From Sphingomonas baiyangensis (GTDB lineage Bacteria > Pseudomonadota > Alphaproteobacteria > Sphingomonadales > Sphingomonadaceae): DNA of 64,000 bases. Every line of letters starts with the position of its first letter. Position 1 is the stretch's first letter. Positions 8,403 to 17,360 of this stretch are shown here, in pieces. The translations under genes and the position numbers were made by a program. The stretch is from NCBI RefSeq assembly GCF_005144715.1, contig NZ_SWKR01000002.1, positions 1,496,146-1,560,145 on the forward strand, given 5' to 3'. The notes under the pieces are model-generated. The model worked only from the letters and a program-made list of their open reading frames with translations. It was not told the origin of the DNA and searched no databases.

Positions 8403-9440
8403 CTACCCTGCGAAGCGCAGGCTGAAGCAGGTGCCGCTGGGCGGCGTGTCGCTGCCGAAGGTGCCGCGCAGGCTGCGTGCCATCGCCTGCACCACGCGCA
8501 TGCCGAGACCCGTGCCCTCGCTCGCGCCGTCGGGGGGAAGGCCGCAGCCCTCGTCGGACACGCGAACGAGGATGCCGCCATCGGCCTCGCGCGCGAGGCT
8601 GACGCAAACCGGCCCCGGATCGCGCTCGCGATAGGCGTATTTAACGGCATTACTGACGAGTTCGGTGACGATGATGCCGATCGACACCGCGCGATCGGCG
8701 GCGACGGTCACGGGTTCGGCATCGAGCGTCACGCCGGTCACGCGGCGTTCGGCACCATAGCTCTGCCCGAGCCCCTCGACGAGCGTCGCCAGATAGCCGT
8801 CGAGCGCCACGCTGTCGGCACTGTCGGCGGTGTAGAGCGCGCGATGGACCGCGGCGACCGCCTCGATGCGGTGCTGGGTGTCGGCGAGCGCGCGGCGCGC
8901 GCCTTCGTCGGCCGTGGCCATCGCCTGCATGTTGACGAAGGCCGAGACGAGTTGGAGGCTGTTGGCGACGCGGTGATCGACCTCGCGCAACAGCGTCTCG
9001 AGCCGGGCATTGGCCTCGCGAAGTTCGCGCTCGATCGCGGCGTTGGCGGCGGCGAGGCGGACTTTCTCGAGCGCGGCGTCGAAGCTCTGCGCGAGCAGGT
9101 CGAAGAAATCATCGCCCACCGCCTTCACGACATAATCGACAGCGCCCGATTTGAGCGCGGCGATGGCGACGGGCGCCTCGTCGGACCCGGTGACATATAC
9201 CACGGGCGGCGGATCGGGCAGCGCCTGCACCTGTGCCAGCGTCTCGAGACCGTCCAAGCCAGGCATGTAGTGGTCGATCGCGATCAGGTCGAACCGCCGC
9301 TCGCGCGCCATCGCTACGCCCGAGGCGCCGTCACCCGCGGTCGCGACCTCGTAGCCGCGGCGCGCCATCGCGCGCGCGACCAGGCGACGAAGCCCCTCGT
9401 CGTCGTCGATATAGAGGATATGGACGGCGCTGCCGCTCAA
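8403..9440 (-). CDS. response-regulator/histidine-kinase hybrid (REC-HisKA_2)
   Basis: A 345-residue cytosolic protein. An N-terminal receiver domain (residues 5-120; acidic IDDDEG, phospho-acceptor Asp56 in AIDHYMP, Lys106) is joined to a HisKA_2-type dimerisation domain with His156 in REVDHRVANSL and a HATPase domain (N-box TELVSNAVKY; G-box EGTGLG). The receiver would be phosphorylated by another kinase and then gate the C-terminal kinase. It starts inside the end of the upstream regulator (ATGA overlap), so it is the third gene of one operon. There is no DNA-binding output domain. Confidence 0.9.
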   Translation of the reverse strand: MSGSAVHILYIDDDEGLRRLVARAMARRGYEVATAGDGASGVAMARERRFDLIAIDHYMPGLDGLETLAQVQALPDPPPVVYVTGSDEAPVAIAALKSGAVDYVVKAVGDDFFDLLAQSFDAALEKVRLAAANAAIERELREANARLETLLREVDHRVANSLQLVSAFVNMQAMATADEGARRALADTQHRIEAVAAVHRALYTADSADSVALDGYLATLVEGLGQSYGAERRVTGVTLDAEPVTVAADRAVSIGIIVTELVSNAVKYAYRERDPGPVCVSLAREADGGILVRVSDEGCGLPPDGASEGTGLGMRVVQAMARSLRGTFGSDTPPSGTCFSLRFAG

Positions 9441-9892
9441 TCGCCGTCACCCGCCTCGGGCACCTGCATCACCGACAGGAACAGCCCCAGTTGCCGGATC
9501 GCGTCGGCGAAGCTTTCATAATTCACCGGCTTGGTGATGTAGACGTTGCAGCCAAGATCGTAGCAGCGCTGGATCTCGACCTTGTCGTCGGTGGTGGTCA
9601 GCACGACGACGGGCGTGCGCTTCAACCGCTCATGCCCCTTGATGCGGCCGAGAATGTCGATGCCGCTCATGTCGGGCAGGTTGAGATCGAGCAACACCAG
9701 CGCCGGACCGTTGATCGCCGGTCCCTCGGGCGCGTGGAACAGATAGTCGAGCGCGGTGGTGCCGTCGGTGAAGTGCCTGATGGTGTTCGAGATGCCCGCG
9801 CGGCGGATGTTCTTCTCGATCAGCCGGGCATGGCCCTCGTCGTCCTCGACCATCACGATATTGACGGGCTGCTGGTTGGTCATCGCGATCAT
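9437..9892 (-). CDS. single-domain response regulator (Rcp1/CheY-like)
   Basis: A 151-residue receiver-only protein (148 if it begins at the ATG at 9883). It shows VEDDEGH, phospho-acceptor Asp69 in LLDLNLPDMSG, and ITKP with the conserved Lys. The insert before the fourth strand resembles Rcp1-type regulators that partner with phytochrome-like kinases. It overlaps both neighbours by 4 bp and sits between their kinases, so it probably relays phosphate from the CHASE3 kinase. Confidence 0.92.
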   Translation of the reverse strand: MIAMTNQQPVNIVMVEDDEGHARLIEKNIRRAGISNTIRHFTDGTTALDYLFHAPEGPAINGPALVLLDLNLPDMSGIDILGRIKGHERLKRTPVVVLTTTDDKVEIQRCYDLGCNVYITKPVNYESFADAIRQLGLFLSVMQVPEAGDGD

Positions 9893-11388
9893 TCCGTCTG
9901 CGTAAGTGTGTGGGGAAGCGAAAGCCTGAAGGTCGAGCCCTCGTCAAGTGTCGACGTTACCTCGATAAGTCCGCCAAGCCGGTAGGCGAGCGCGCGCACA
10001 TGCGCTAGGCCGATCCCCTCGCCCGGCCGGTCCTGGGCACCCGATCGGCGAAACAGCTCGAAGATGCGTTCGTGATCGCGCGGCTCGATCCCGCGGCCAT
10101 TGTCGATGACGTCATAGGCGATGCGCGTGCCGATGCGCCGCCCCTCGACGCGAACGATGGTGGGGCGGCCGGGCTTGCCGTACTTGATCGCGTTCTCGAC
10201 GAGGTTCGATAGAATCTGCTCGATCGCCACGCGGTCGCTGACGATATCGGGCATGTCGCCCACCTCGATCGTGGCGCCGGCATCGGCGGCGCGCTGGTGC
10301 AGCGTGGCGGCAATGTCCCCAACCAGCGCGCGCATCGCCAGCGGCTCGGGCGTCAGGCGCCGCCGCCCCTCGCGCGACAGCCGCAGGATGGCGTTGATGA
10401 GCCGGTCCATCTTCTGCGTCGAAGTGCGGATGAAGCCGATCGCCTCGGGCAGATCCTCCTCGACCGCGAGCATCACCTCGGGCGAGCGACTGTCGGGATC
10501 GCGCTCGAACTCTTTGGCGAGATGATCGGCGATGGTCTTGCGCGCGGCATCGAGCTCGGCGGTGAAGCCCATGACGTTGACGAGCGGCGAACGCAGATCG
10601 TGGCTGACGATATAGGCGAAACGCTGGATCTCGGCATTGGCGCGCTGAAGCTCGGCAGTGCGCTCGCTCACCACGCCTTCGAGATCGCTGTTGAGCCGCG
10701 CGAGCTGGCGCCCCGTCGCGGAGAGCGCGCGCGTGTAGCGCAGCAGGATCATCGCGACGCCGGCGACGACGGCGAGCAGCAGCACGGCGACCAGCGCGAA
10801 CACCGCGTTGAGCACCCACAGGCTGCGCTGCTGCTCGGCATTGCGCGCGGCGAGCAGGCGGCGCTCCTCGGCGAGCATTTCGGCGGCGATCGCGCGTGTG
10901 CGGAAAGTGGCGTCGGTCGCCGGATCGCTGGCGAAACCCGTCATCGCCACGGCGCGCTGGCCGCTGCGGACCAGCGCCACGGTACGCACGAGATCGGCAG
11001 TGCGCACATCGTCGAGCTGTCGCAGCGCTGCGACACGGCGACGCTGCGCCGGATTGTCGCGCGTCAGCGTCTCGAGCCGTGCGAGCGCGGCGGGCAGCAC
11101 CGTGGCCGATCGATCGAATACCGCCAGGAAGCGCGGCTCGGCGCTCAGCAGATAGCCGCGCCGCGCGGTCTCGACGCGCTCGCTGTAGGTGGCGACGCGC
11201 TGGATCAGCTCCTGCACCGCGAGCGTATGCTCGACGCGCGCGCCGTTCTGCGCGGCACGCTGCTGCGCCCAGATCGCCACGCCGACGGCACTTGCGAGTG
11301 CGAGCAGCCCGAGCGCGAGCAGCCCGACCAGGATATGCATGCGCAGGCCCGTCGCGGGGCGTGCGGTGTCGGTCGGCTCGCTAGTCAT
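9889..11388 (-). CDS. sensor histidine kinase with CHASE3 domain
   Basis: A 499-residue membrane kinase. TM1 spans about residues 17-40, a CHASE3 periplasmic helical sensor about 41-185, and TM2 about 190-216. Then come a coiled coil, HisKA with His263 (VSHDLRSPL), and HATPase_c with N-box SNLVENAIKYG, DNGRGIEP and GEGIGL. It heads the operon with the receiver and REC-HisKA_2 genes. CHASE3 ligands are generally unknown. The REC outputs carry no effector domain, so the final output must lie elsewhere. Confidence 0.92.
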   Translation of the reverse strand: MTSEPTDTARPATGLRMHILVGLLALGLLALASAVGVAIWAQQRAAQNGARVEHTLAVQELIQRVATYSERVETARRGYLLSAEPRFLAVFDRSATVLPAALARLETLTRDNPAQRRRVAALRQLDDVRTADLVRTVALVRSGQRAVAMTGFASDPATDATFRTRAIAAEMLAEERRLLAARNAEQQRSLWVLNAVFALVAVLLLAVVAGVAMILLRYTRALSATGRQLARLNSDLEGVVSERTAELQRANAEIQRFAYIVSHDLRSPLVNVMGFTAELDAARKTIADHLAKEFERDPDSRSPEVMLAVEEDLPEAIGFIRTSTQKMDRLINAILRLSREGRRRLTPEPLAMRALVGDIAATLHQRAADAGATIEVGDMPDIVSDRVAIEQILSNLVENAIKYGKPGRPTIVRVEGRRIGTRIAYDVIDNGRGIEPRDHERIFELFRRSGAQDRPGEGIGLAHVRALAYRLGGLIEVTSTLDEGSTFRLSLPHTLTQTE

Positions 11389-11427
11389 GCAGCGCGCTCG
11401 CCACGATGCGCGAGCGCGGTCAAGCGG

Positions 11428-12339
11428 TTATTTGCCGAACTCGCCGCGGCGATACAAAAGGGTGATCGCGACACGGCGGTTGCGCGGATCGGCGGGGTTG
11501 TCGGCGATCATCGGCTCACGATCGGCGACCCCCTCGATCCGCTCGAACCGCGCCTCGGCGACGCCGCCGGCGGCCAGCCGCCGCCGCGTCGCTTCCGAGC
11601 GGCCCGACGAGAGCATCCAGTTGTTCATGTCGAGCGGGTTGCCATAGCCGAGCGCATCGGTGTGGCCGCGGATCATGATCGGATTTTCCATGTCGCGGAT
11701 CGAAGTCGCAATCAGACCGATCAGGTCGTCGGCGTCGGATACGAGCGCGGTGGTGCCGAGGTCGAACATCGAATATTTGGCGTCGTCGACAAGGTCGATG
11801 CGCATGCCGTCGCGCGTCTGGACGAAGCGGACGTGGCGCGCGAGCTTGGCGAGCTTGCCGTCGCTCTGCATCTTGGCCTGCAAGGTGGCGCGCATGCGGC
11901 TGAAATTCTTGCGGTCCTCGGCGGCCAGCGCCGCCTTGTTCTTGAGCGATCCCTTCTCGCCGGTGCCCACCGACTTGCCGCCCTCGGCGCCCGCCGGCAC
12001 GGTGAGCGAGCGCGTGCCCGTCTGGCCGGCACGATGGGGGTAATTGTCGGGGTCGGTAAGGCTCGATCCGCCGAACAGGCCGTTCGAGCCGGCGCTGTTC
12101 TGCTTGAACTCGACGAGGGTGGGCGCGAAATAATCGGCAAGCGCTTTGCGCTGCTTCTCGTTGGTCGCGCCCAGCAGCCACATCAGCAGGAAGAATGCCA
12201 TCATCGCGGTGACGAAATCGGCGTACGCGACTTTCCACGCGCCGCCGTGATGGCCGCCATGCCCTTCGACATAGACCTTCTTGACGATGATCTTCGGTGG
12301 CTGGTTGTTGCCGTGCGGCGCGCGTGCGGGACCGGGCAT
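11428..12339 (-). CDS. motB: flagellar motor stator protein MotB (proton type)
   Basis: A 303-residue stator subunit. After a basic N-terminus the single TM segment carries the ion-binding Asp41 (AYADFVTAMMAFF). A plug/linker follows, then an OmpA-like peptidoglycan-binding domain (IRGHTDALG, DPRNRRVAITL). The AYADFVTAMMAFFLLMW core is that of proton-driven MotB. GGAGG precedes the ATG at workable spacing. It lies downstream of motA, separated by 123 bp holding a strong inverted repeat. Confidence 0.95.
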   Translation of the reverse strand: MPGPARAPHGNNQPPKIIVKKVYVEGHGGHHGGAWKVAYADFVTAMMAFFLLMWLLGATNEKQRKALADYFAPTLVEFKQNSAGSNGLFGGSSLTDPDNYPHRAGQTGTRSLTVPAGAEGGKSVGTGEKGSLKNKAALAAEDRKNFSRMRATLQAKMQSDGKLAKLARHVRFVQTRDGMRIDLVDDAKYSMFDLGTTALVSDADDLIGLIATSIRDMENPIMIRGHTDALGYGNPLDMNNWMLSSGRSEATRRRLAAGGVAEARFERIEGVADREPMIADNPADPRNRRVAITLLYRRGEFGK

Positions 12340-12366
12340 CTATCGGGCGCCTCCGGCGCAGCGGCA

Positions 12367-12437
12367 CCGGCCCGCTCCCCCACCCGGCCACCCACAAGAG
12401 TAGCCTGGCTGGGTGGCCGGGCGGGGGAGCGGGCCGG
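12367..12437. repeat. long hairpin between motA and motB
   Basis: Two 28-base arms (12367-12394 and 12410-12437) match as inverted repeats at 27 of 28 positions, with a 15-base loop. The stem is almost all G/C. It lies in the motA-motB spacer and could slow or partly terminate transcription, changing the MotA to MotB ratio. There is no T-tract. Confidence 0.9.
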
Positions 12438-12462
12438 CGCCGATTTCAAAGGACTCAGCCAC

Positions 12463-13326
12463 TTACCTTCCCCGCAATCCGTCGAACACCTCGGCGAAGC
12501 CGGGCTGGTTGTGGTGGGCGATGCCCGAGCGTGCGGCCTCGATCACCAGCGGCTGCGGATGGCCGTGGAGCGAGGCGATGATGATCTGCTTGATCGTGTG
12601 ATAGATCGCGGCGTCGGCGTCGATCACCTGTTGCAGTCGCGTCGCGAGCGGGCCGACGATGCCATAGGCGAGCAGCACGCCGAGGAACGTGCCGACCAGC
12701 GCCGAGCCGATCATGCCGCCGAGGATCGCGGGCGGTTTGTCGATCGACCCCATCGTCTTGACCACGCCGAGCACCGCGGCGACGATGCCGAGCGCGGGCA
12801 GCGCATCGGCGAGGCCCTGGAGTGTCGTCTGCGGCCCCTGCACTTCGTGGTGGTGCGTCTTGATGGCGTTGTCCATCACCTCCTCGACCGCGTGCACGTC
12901 GAGCGTGCCCGACGACACCACGACAAGGCGCAGCGTATCAGCGATGAGGTTGGTGAGCGAGTGGTCGGCGAGCAGGCGCGGGAACTCGGCGAAAATCTCC
13001 GACGATTTGGGATCCTCGACATGCGGTTCGAGCGCGATCGGCCCTTCGACGCGCAGCATCTTCATCAGCTTCGAGACGAGGAAGATCGCGTCGAGATAAT
13101 CCTGCTTCTTGTATTTGGGGCCTTTGACGGCCTTCATGAAGCCGCCGCCCAGCGCCTTCAGCTCGAGCATCGAATTGCCGATGATGAGCGCGCCCACCGC
13201 GGCACCGCCGATGATGAGCATCTCGTGCGGAAGCGCGTGCATGACTGGGCCGAGCGCACCGCCGGTGATGGCGAAGCCGCCGAACACCATCGCGATCAGC
13301 ACGACGAATCCGATCAGGACGAACAT
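12463..13326 (-). CDS. motA: flagellar motor stator protein MotA (proton type)
   Basis: A 287-residue four-TM protein that forms the stator channel with MotB. The N-terminal MFVLIGFVVLIAMVFGG helix starts at the ATG at 13326. A cytoplasmic loop follows, and the paired TM3/TM4 region includes LPALGIVAAVLGVVKTMG and LVGTFLGVLLAYGIVGPL. Length and motifs match E. coli-type MotA. It is read before motB in the same direction. No clear promoter was recognised in the 213 bp upstream. Confidence 0.95.
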   Translation of the reverse strand: MFVLIGFVVLIAMVFGGFAITGGALGPVMHALPHEMLIIGGAAVGALIIGNSMLELKALGGGFMKAVKGPKYKKQDYLDAIFLVSKLMKMLRVEGPIALEPHVEDPKSSEIFAEFPRLLADHSLTNLIADTLRLVVVSSGTLDVHAVEEVMDNAIKTHHHEVQGPQTTLQGLADALPALGIVAAVLGVVKTMGSIDKPPAILGGMIGSALVGTFLGVLLAYGIVGPLATRLQQVIDADAAIYHTIKQIIIASLHGHPQPLVIEAARSGIAHHNQPGFAEVFDGLRGR

Positions 13327-13440
13327 GGACCCCCCAACATCGACACTGCGATCCTCCCGAAAGGTTGAACGACCGCCAACCACGATCCTTGACGGCGATG
13401 GGTCGAGAAATGGTTACCGGGGTGCAGAAAAATGCCGGAT

Positions 13441-13519
13441 CGTCGCCCCAGCGATAGCTGGGGCCTCATGCCGAAAGTGCGCCCGACCGCACGAGCCCCC
13501 AGCCTTCGCTGGGGCGACG
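13441..13519. repeat. palindromic repeat family C, inverted pair
   Basis: CGTCGCCCCAGCGATAGCTG-type copies at 13441-13464 and 13495-13519 face each other, and each contains its own small CCCCAGC/GCTGGGG hairpin. They lie in the 213 bp between motA and flgL. A third family member is at 46499-46526. Confidence 0.85.
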
Positions 13520-13539
13520 CAAGTGAAGATCAGCGCGCG

Positions 13540-14421
13540 TCAGCGCAGCTGGTCGAACAGCGACAGGCTGGAAAGGCGGGTGAAGGTGGACTGGGTGGCC
13601 TGCAGGATGGTGAGCGTCTTCTGCAGCTCGGTGATCGCGGCGCTGATGTCGACATCCTCGAGGCTCGATCGCGCTTCCTCGCGCGCGAGCCCGACATCGC
13701 CCAGCCGCTCCATCTCCATGTCGAGACGGAAGGCGCGCGCGCCCACGCTGCTGCGCGTCGTCGAGACCTGATCGAGTGCTGCGTCGATGCCGCCGATCGC
13801 ATCGGCCATCGCATCCTTGACGTTGCCGCCTTCGTGCAGCGCCGCCGCCATCGCCTGAAGCGTAGAGAACATGGCGCCGAGCGTGGCGTCGCCGGCTTCG
13901 GACACCTGCATCGCGGTGCCGTCGCCGATGGGGATGGTCGCTCCCGCCGCGCCGCCTACATAGGCGATCGCGCCATCGGCGCCGCGCGCGAAGGCGGCAT
14001 CGGCGCCGCCGCCGAAGATCGGCTGGCCGCGCAGGTCGCGCGTGTTGGCGAGCGCCATCAGATCGGCGAGCATCCCGTCGATCGCGCCGGCGATGCCCGC
14101 GCGGTCGCCGTCGTTGAGCGTGTCGCTGCCGGCCTGGATCGCGAGCTCGCTCGCACGCTGCAAATGCTGCTCGATCGCGGCGAGCGTGGTGTCGGTTTGG
14201 CCGAGAATACCCTGCGCCAGCGTGATGTTGGTCTTGGCGGCGGCATCGTCGGCGGTGCCGCGCGCGAGCGTCGCCAGCCGCTGGTGCGCGCCGGCATCGT
14301 CCGATGGCCGCTCGATGCGCTTGCCCGTGGCGATCTGCGTCTGGAGCGTGTCGGCACTGCCCGAGAGCTGCGCCATCTGGAGCGTCGATCGGGCGAAAAA
14401 CTGGTTGGTCGAAACGCGCAT
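13540..14421 (-). CDS. flgL: flagellar hook-filament junction protein FlgL
   Basis: A 293-residue member of the flagellin family, the second hook-associated junction protein (HAP3). The N-terminal coiled coil carries QIATGKRIERPSDD, the flagellin D0/D1 signature; the C-terminal helix (QKTLTILQATQSTFTRLSSLSLFDQL) would pair with it. A GAAGGGG ribosome site precedes the ATG. It is the last gene of the flg operon, 11 bp after flgK. A true flagellin is longer and is not in this window. Confidence 0.92.
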   Translation of the reverse strand: MRVSTNQFFARSTLQMAQLSGSADTLQTQIATGKRIERPSDDAGAHQRLATLARGTADDAAAKTNITLAQGILGQTDTTLAAIEQHLQRASELAIQAGSDTLNDGDRAGIAGAIDGMLADLMALANTRDLRGQPIFGGGADAAFARGADGAIAYVGGAAGATIPIGDGTAMQVSEAGDATLGAMFSTLQAMAAALHEGGNVKDAMADAIGGIDAALDQVSTTRSSVGARAFRLDMEMERLGDVGLAREEARSSLEDVDISAAITELQKTLTILQATQSTFTRLSSLSLFDQLR

Positions 14422-14432
14422 CGGATGCCCCT

Positions 14433-15776
14433 TCAGCGGATGTCGAGGATCGACTGGATCGCTTCGCTGGCGATCTGGATCACGCGGCTCGATGCCTGAT
14501 AGGCCTGCTGGAAGCGCATCAGATCGACGGCTTCCTCATCGAGATTGACGCCGCTCAGCGCGCCGCGCGCGGCAAGGGCCGAGGTGCGGATCGCATCCTG
14601 CGCCTGCGCGACCACGCGCCGCCCGTCGATCGCGGCGGCGTTGACGCCGACCTGCTCGACCAGCCGGTCTTCAAAGCCTCCGCTATCGCGCAATGCGGCG
14701 AGCGCGGCTATGTTGCCATTGTCGCGCGCGCCGGCCCCCGCGCTCGCGGCGGCGATGCCGCGTGGATCGCCGAGCACCATCTGCATCTGCGAGGCGCGCT
14801 CGCCGGCGAACCAATCGCCGCCCGGTGCGCCGGCCATGTCCTCGCCGCCCGCCTGCACGGCGTTGACCGAAACGACGAAATCGGCGGCCAGCGTATCGAC
14901 CGCGGCGAGCGCATCGACGACGCGCGCGACGCCATCGACGAGGCCGGCAAGCTTGCCGCCATTGGCCGGCGCCACGGCGGTCTGTCCCGCACGCTGTACC
15001 GAGATGCTTGCCGCCCCCTCGGCATTGCGCGCAAAGGTCACGTTTCCGGCCTGGTCGCCCGCGACGAGCAGCGGCCCGCCGGCGCTGCCGGCACGGACGC
15101 TGGCGCGGCCGGCGGTGTCGTACTGCACGTCGAGGTCGATGAGCGCGCTCATCTCGCCGAGCAGCCGGTCGCGCTCGTCGAGCAAAGATGCCTGGCCGGC
15201 GCTCCCCGCGCTCGTGCGGCTGAGCCCGGCATTGACGCGCGCGATGCCGGCCGCGAGCGAAGTAAGCGACTGCGCCGCAAGCCCCGCTTCGGCATCGAGA
15301 TCGGCAAGCGCCGCCTCGAGCGACGAGCCCGTCGAGCGGAAGCTCGCGGCAAGCGCGGAGGCCTGTTCGAGCATCACCGCACGCGGCGCGGTGGCCGAAG
15401 GATCGGCAGCGACGGCCTGGCCGGCGTTGAAGAAGGCCGCGAGCCGATCGTCGAGCGCGCTCATCGTTAGCGCACCCTCGATCCGGTCGAGCCAGACGAG
15501 GCCGGTGTCGGTGCGCGCGGCATCGGCCTCGGCGGTGCGCACCGCGGCTTCGCGGAACATGTCGGCCGCGCGCGCGACGCCGGTGATGGCGACGCCGCTG
15601 CCGGCGATCGCATTGCCCGTGAGCAGCCCCGCGCCCGCGCCGGTTACTTCGCGCTGCTGCGCGGTCCGGCGGACATAGCCGGCAGTGCCGGCGTTGACGA
15701 TATTCTCCGACGTGGTGGTGAGCGCGCCCTGATAGGCACGCACGCCGCTCGCGCCGATCGCCAGCATGTTGCTCAT
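14433..15776 (-). CDS. flgK: flagellar hook-associated protein FlgK
   Basis: A 447-residue HAP1. The N-terminal rod motif (GASGVRAYQGALTTTSENIVNAGTAGY-like, residues 8-35) and a C-terminal helix (VNLDEEAVDLMRFQQAYQASSR) mark it as an axial protein of the hook-filament junction. It starts inside the flgJ stop (ATGA overlap), showing tight coupling. Confidence 0.93.
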   Translation of the reverse strand: MSNMLAIGASGVRAYQGALTTTSENIVNAGTAGYVRRTAQQREVTGAGAGLLTGNAIAGSGVAITGVARAADMFREAAVRTAEADAARTDTGLVWLDRIEGALTMSALDDRLAAFFNAGQAVAADPSATAPRAVMLEQASALAASFRSTGSSLEAALADLDAEAGLAAQSLTSLAAGIARVNAGLSRTSAGSAGQASLLDERDRLLGEMSALIDLDVQYDTAGRASVRAGSAGGPLLVAGDQAGNVTFARNAEGAASISVQRAGQTAVAPANGGKLAGLVDGVARVVDALAAVDTLAADFVVSVNAVQAGGEDMAGAPGGDWFAGERASQMQMVLGDPRGIAAASAGAGARDNGNIAALAALRDSGGFEDRLVEQVGVNAAAIDGRRVVAQAQDAIRTSALAARGALSGVNLDEEAVDLMRFQQAYQASSRVIQIASEAIQSILDIR

Positions 15777-16111
15777 GGCGCGGCGCCTTCGGCGAGCGGG
15801 CTGGCGGGATCGGCCAGCGTCGGCTGGTTGCGCGACAGGAACTCGGTCATCGCCTTGCCGATGCCGATGGGGGCATGGACCGCCATCGCCTTGGAAAGCT
15901 GCTGGTCCTGCATGTCGCGGAATTGATCGATCGCATTTGAACTGAATAACGGCTCGGCGAGCGAAGCCTTGCGCATCGATTGCAGCATCATGCCGATGAA
16001 CAGGCTTTCGAACTGCGCTCCCGCCTGATCCAGGTTCTCGCGCGTCGCCAGCCGCGCGGTATCGGTCGATACCGTCGGCTGGTGGACTGCGGGGAGCGTG
16101 GGGATCGTCAC
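15773..16111 (-). CDS. flgJ: rod-binding protein FlgJ, rod domain only
   Basis: A 112-residue protein matching only the N-terminal rod-binding half of enteric FlgJ (QFESLFIGMMLQSMRKA, FRDMQDQQLSKAMA). The muramidase half is absent; a separate transglycosylase gene in the same cluster (25080-26003) probably supplies it. The start is a GTG at 16111 overlapping the flgI stop as GTGA. Confidence 0.9.
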   Translation of the reverse strand: MTIPTLPAVHQPTVSTDTARLATRENLDQAGAQFESLFIGMMLQSMRKASLAEPLFSSNAIDQFRDMQDQQLSKAMAVHAPIGIGKAMTEFLSRNQPTLADPASPLAEGAAP

Positions 16112-17211
16112 AGGATGACGAGCTCGGCCTTGAGCGCGCCGGCTTCCTTGAGCGCTTCGAGGATGGCGACGAGGTCGGCGGGCGACGCGCCGATGGCGTT
16201 CACCGCCTTCACCACATCGGCGAGCCTGGGGCCGGGATCGAGCAGGAACATCGGCTTCACTTCCTCCTCGATACCGACCGAACTTTGCTGCTCGATCACC
16301 GTCTGCCCGTCGCTGAACGGGGCGGGCTGGCTCACGCGCTGCGCTTCATCAATACGAACGGTAAGTTTACCATGCGTTACCGCAGCCGGGCTGACGCGCA
16401 CCGCCGAGTTGATGACCACGGTACCGGTGCGCGCGTTGACGATGACGCGCGCGGCGGCTTCGGCCGCGTCGACGGTCAGGTTCTCGATCTCGCCCATCAG
16501 CCGCGTGCGCAGCTCGGCACCGGCGGGGGCTGCGACCGTCACCGACACTGCATCGACCGCCTGTGCGACGCCGCCGCCGTAGCGCGCGTTGATCGCGGTC
16601 GCCACGCGCTGCGCGGTGGTGAAGTCGGCGCGTGCGAGGTTCCACGTCAGATAGGGGCTGCTGGCGAAGCCGGTATCGACCGCGCGCTCGACGGTGGCAC
16701 CATCGGGGATGCGGCCGGAGGAAGGCACGTTTACGACGATCTTCGAGCCATCGGCGCCCTCGGCCCCCAGCCCGCCGACCGCGAGGTTGCCCTGCGCCAT
16801 CGCATAGATCTGACCATCGGCGCCGATCAGCGGCGTGAGCACCAGCGATCCGCCGCGCAGCGACTTGGCGCGCCCCATCGAGGCGACGACGATATCGATC
16901 CGCTGGCCGGGCTTGGCGAAGGCAGGCAGCTCGGCGGTAATCATCACCACCGCCGAGTTCTTGAGCGCGGGATTGATGTTGGGCGGCAGCTGGAAGCCGA
17001 AGCGGCTGGTGACGCCCTTCATCGACTGGATGGTATATTCGAGATTGTCATCGCCGGTGCCCGGCAGGCCGACGACGATGCCGTAGCCGGTGAGCTGGTT
17101 CGAGCGGATGCCCTGGAAGCGGCCGAGATCCTTGACGCGCTCGGCCAGGGCGGGCGTAGCGGTGAGGAAGGCAAAAGCCACGATCAGTGCGAGCGAATAC
17201 AGCCGAAACAT
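16108..17211 (-). CDS. flgI: flagellar P-ring protein FlgI
   Basis: A 367-residue periplasmic protein that builds the P-ring around the rod. It has a signal peptide (FRLYSLALIVAFAFLTATPALA), then ERVKDLGRFQGIRSNQLTGYGIVVGLPGTGD, the family signature. The ATG at 17211 is preferred because GGAG lies eight bases upstream and the signal peptide begins there. The upstream spacer to flgH holds a family B repeat pair. Confidence 0.95.
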   Translation of the reverse strand: MFRLYSLALIVAFAFLTATPALAERVKDLGRFQGIRSNQLTGYGIVVGLPGTGDDNLEYTIQSMKGVTSRFGFQLPPNINPALKNSAVVMITAELPAFAKPGQRIDIVVASMGRAKSLRGGSLVLTPLIGADGQIYAMAQGNLAVGGLGAEGADGSKIVVNVPSSGRIPDGATVERAVDTGFASSPYLTWNLARADFTTAQRVATAINARYGGGVAQAVDAVSVTVAAPAGAELRTRLMGEIENLTVDAAEAAARVIVNARTGTVVINSAVRVSPAAVTHGKLTVRIDEAQRVSQPAPFSDGQTVIEQQSSVGIEEEVKPMFLLDPGPRLADVVKAVNAIGASPADLVAILEALKEAGALKAELVIL

Positions 17212-17241
17212 GATGGGGCTCCACATCGAGAATATTAAAGG

Positions 17242-17339
17242 CCGTTCGCCCTGAGGTTGTCGAAGGGCGGCCTGCACGTCTCCCGCACGCCACCGTCGGG
17301 CGAACGTGGGCCGCCCTTCGACAGGCTCAGGGCGAACGG
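17242..17339. repeat. palindromic repeat family B, inverted pair inside the flg operon
   Basis: Copies at 17242-17272 (forward) and 17309-17339 (reverse) can form a hairpin with 31-base arms and a 36-base loop. The pair lies between flgH and flgI in an operon whose genes otherwise overlap or nearly touch, and it accounts for the widest spacer (149 bp) in it. Confidence 0.88.
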
Positions 17340-17360
17340 GAACGGGCTGGACGCAAACCA

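Noticed and set aside
10297..13368. A 1023-codon plus-strand open frame opposite the histidine kinase, motB and motA
   Set aside because: It covers three well-supported minus-strand genes and two repeat-bearing spacers, and its translation is His/Arg/Ala-rich with no domain. GC-rich DNA keeps such antisense frames open.
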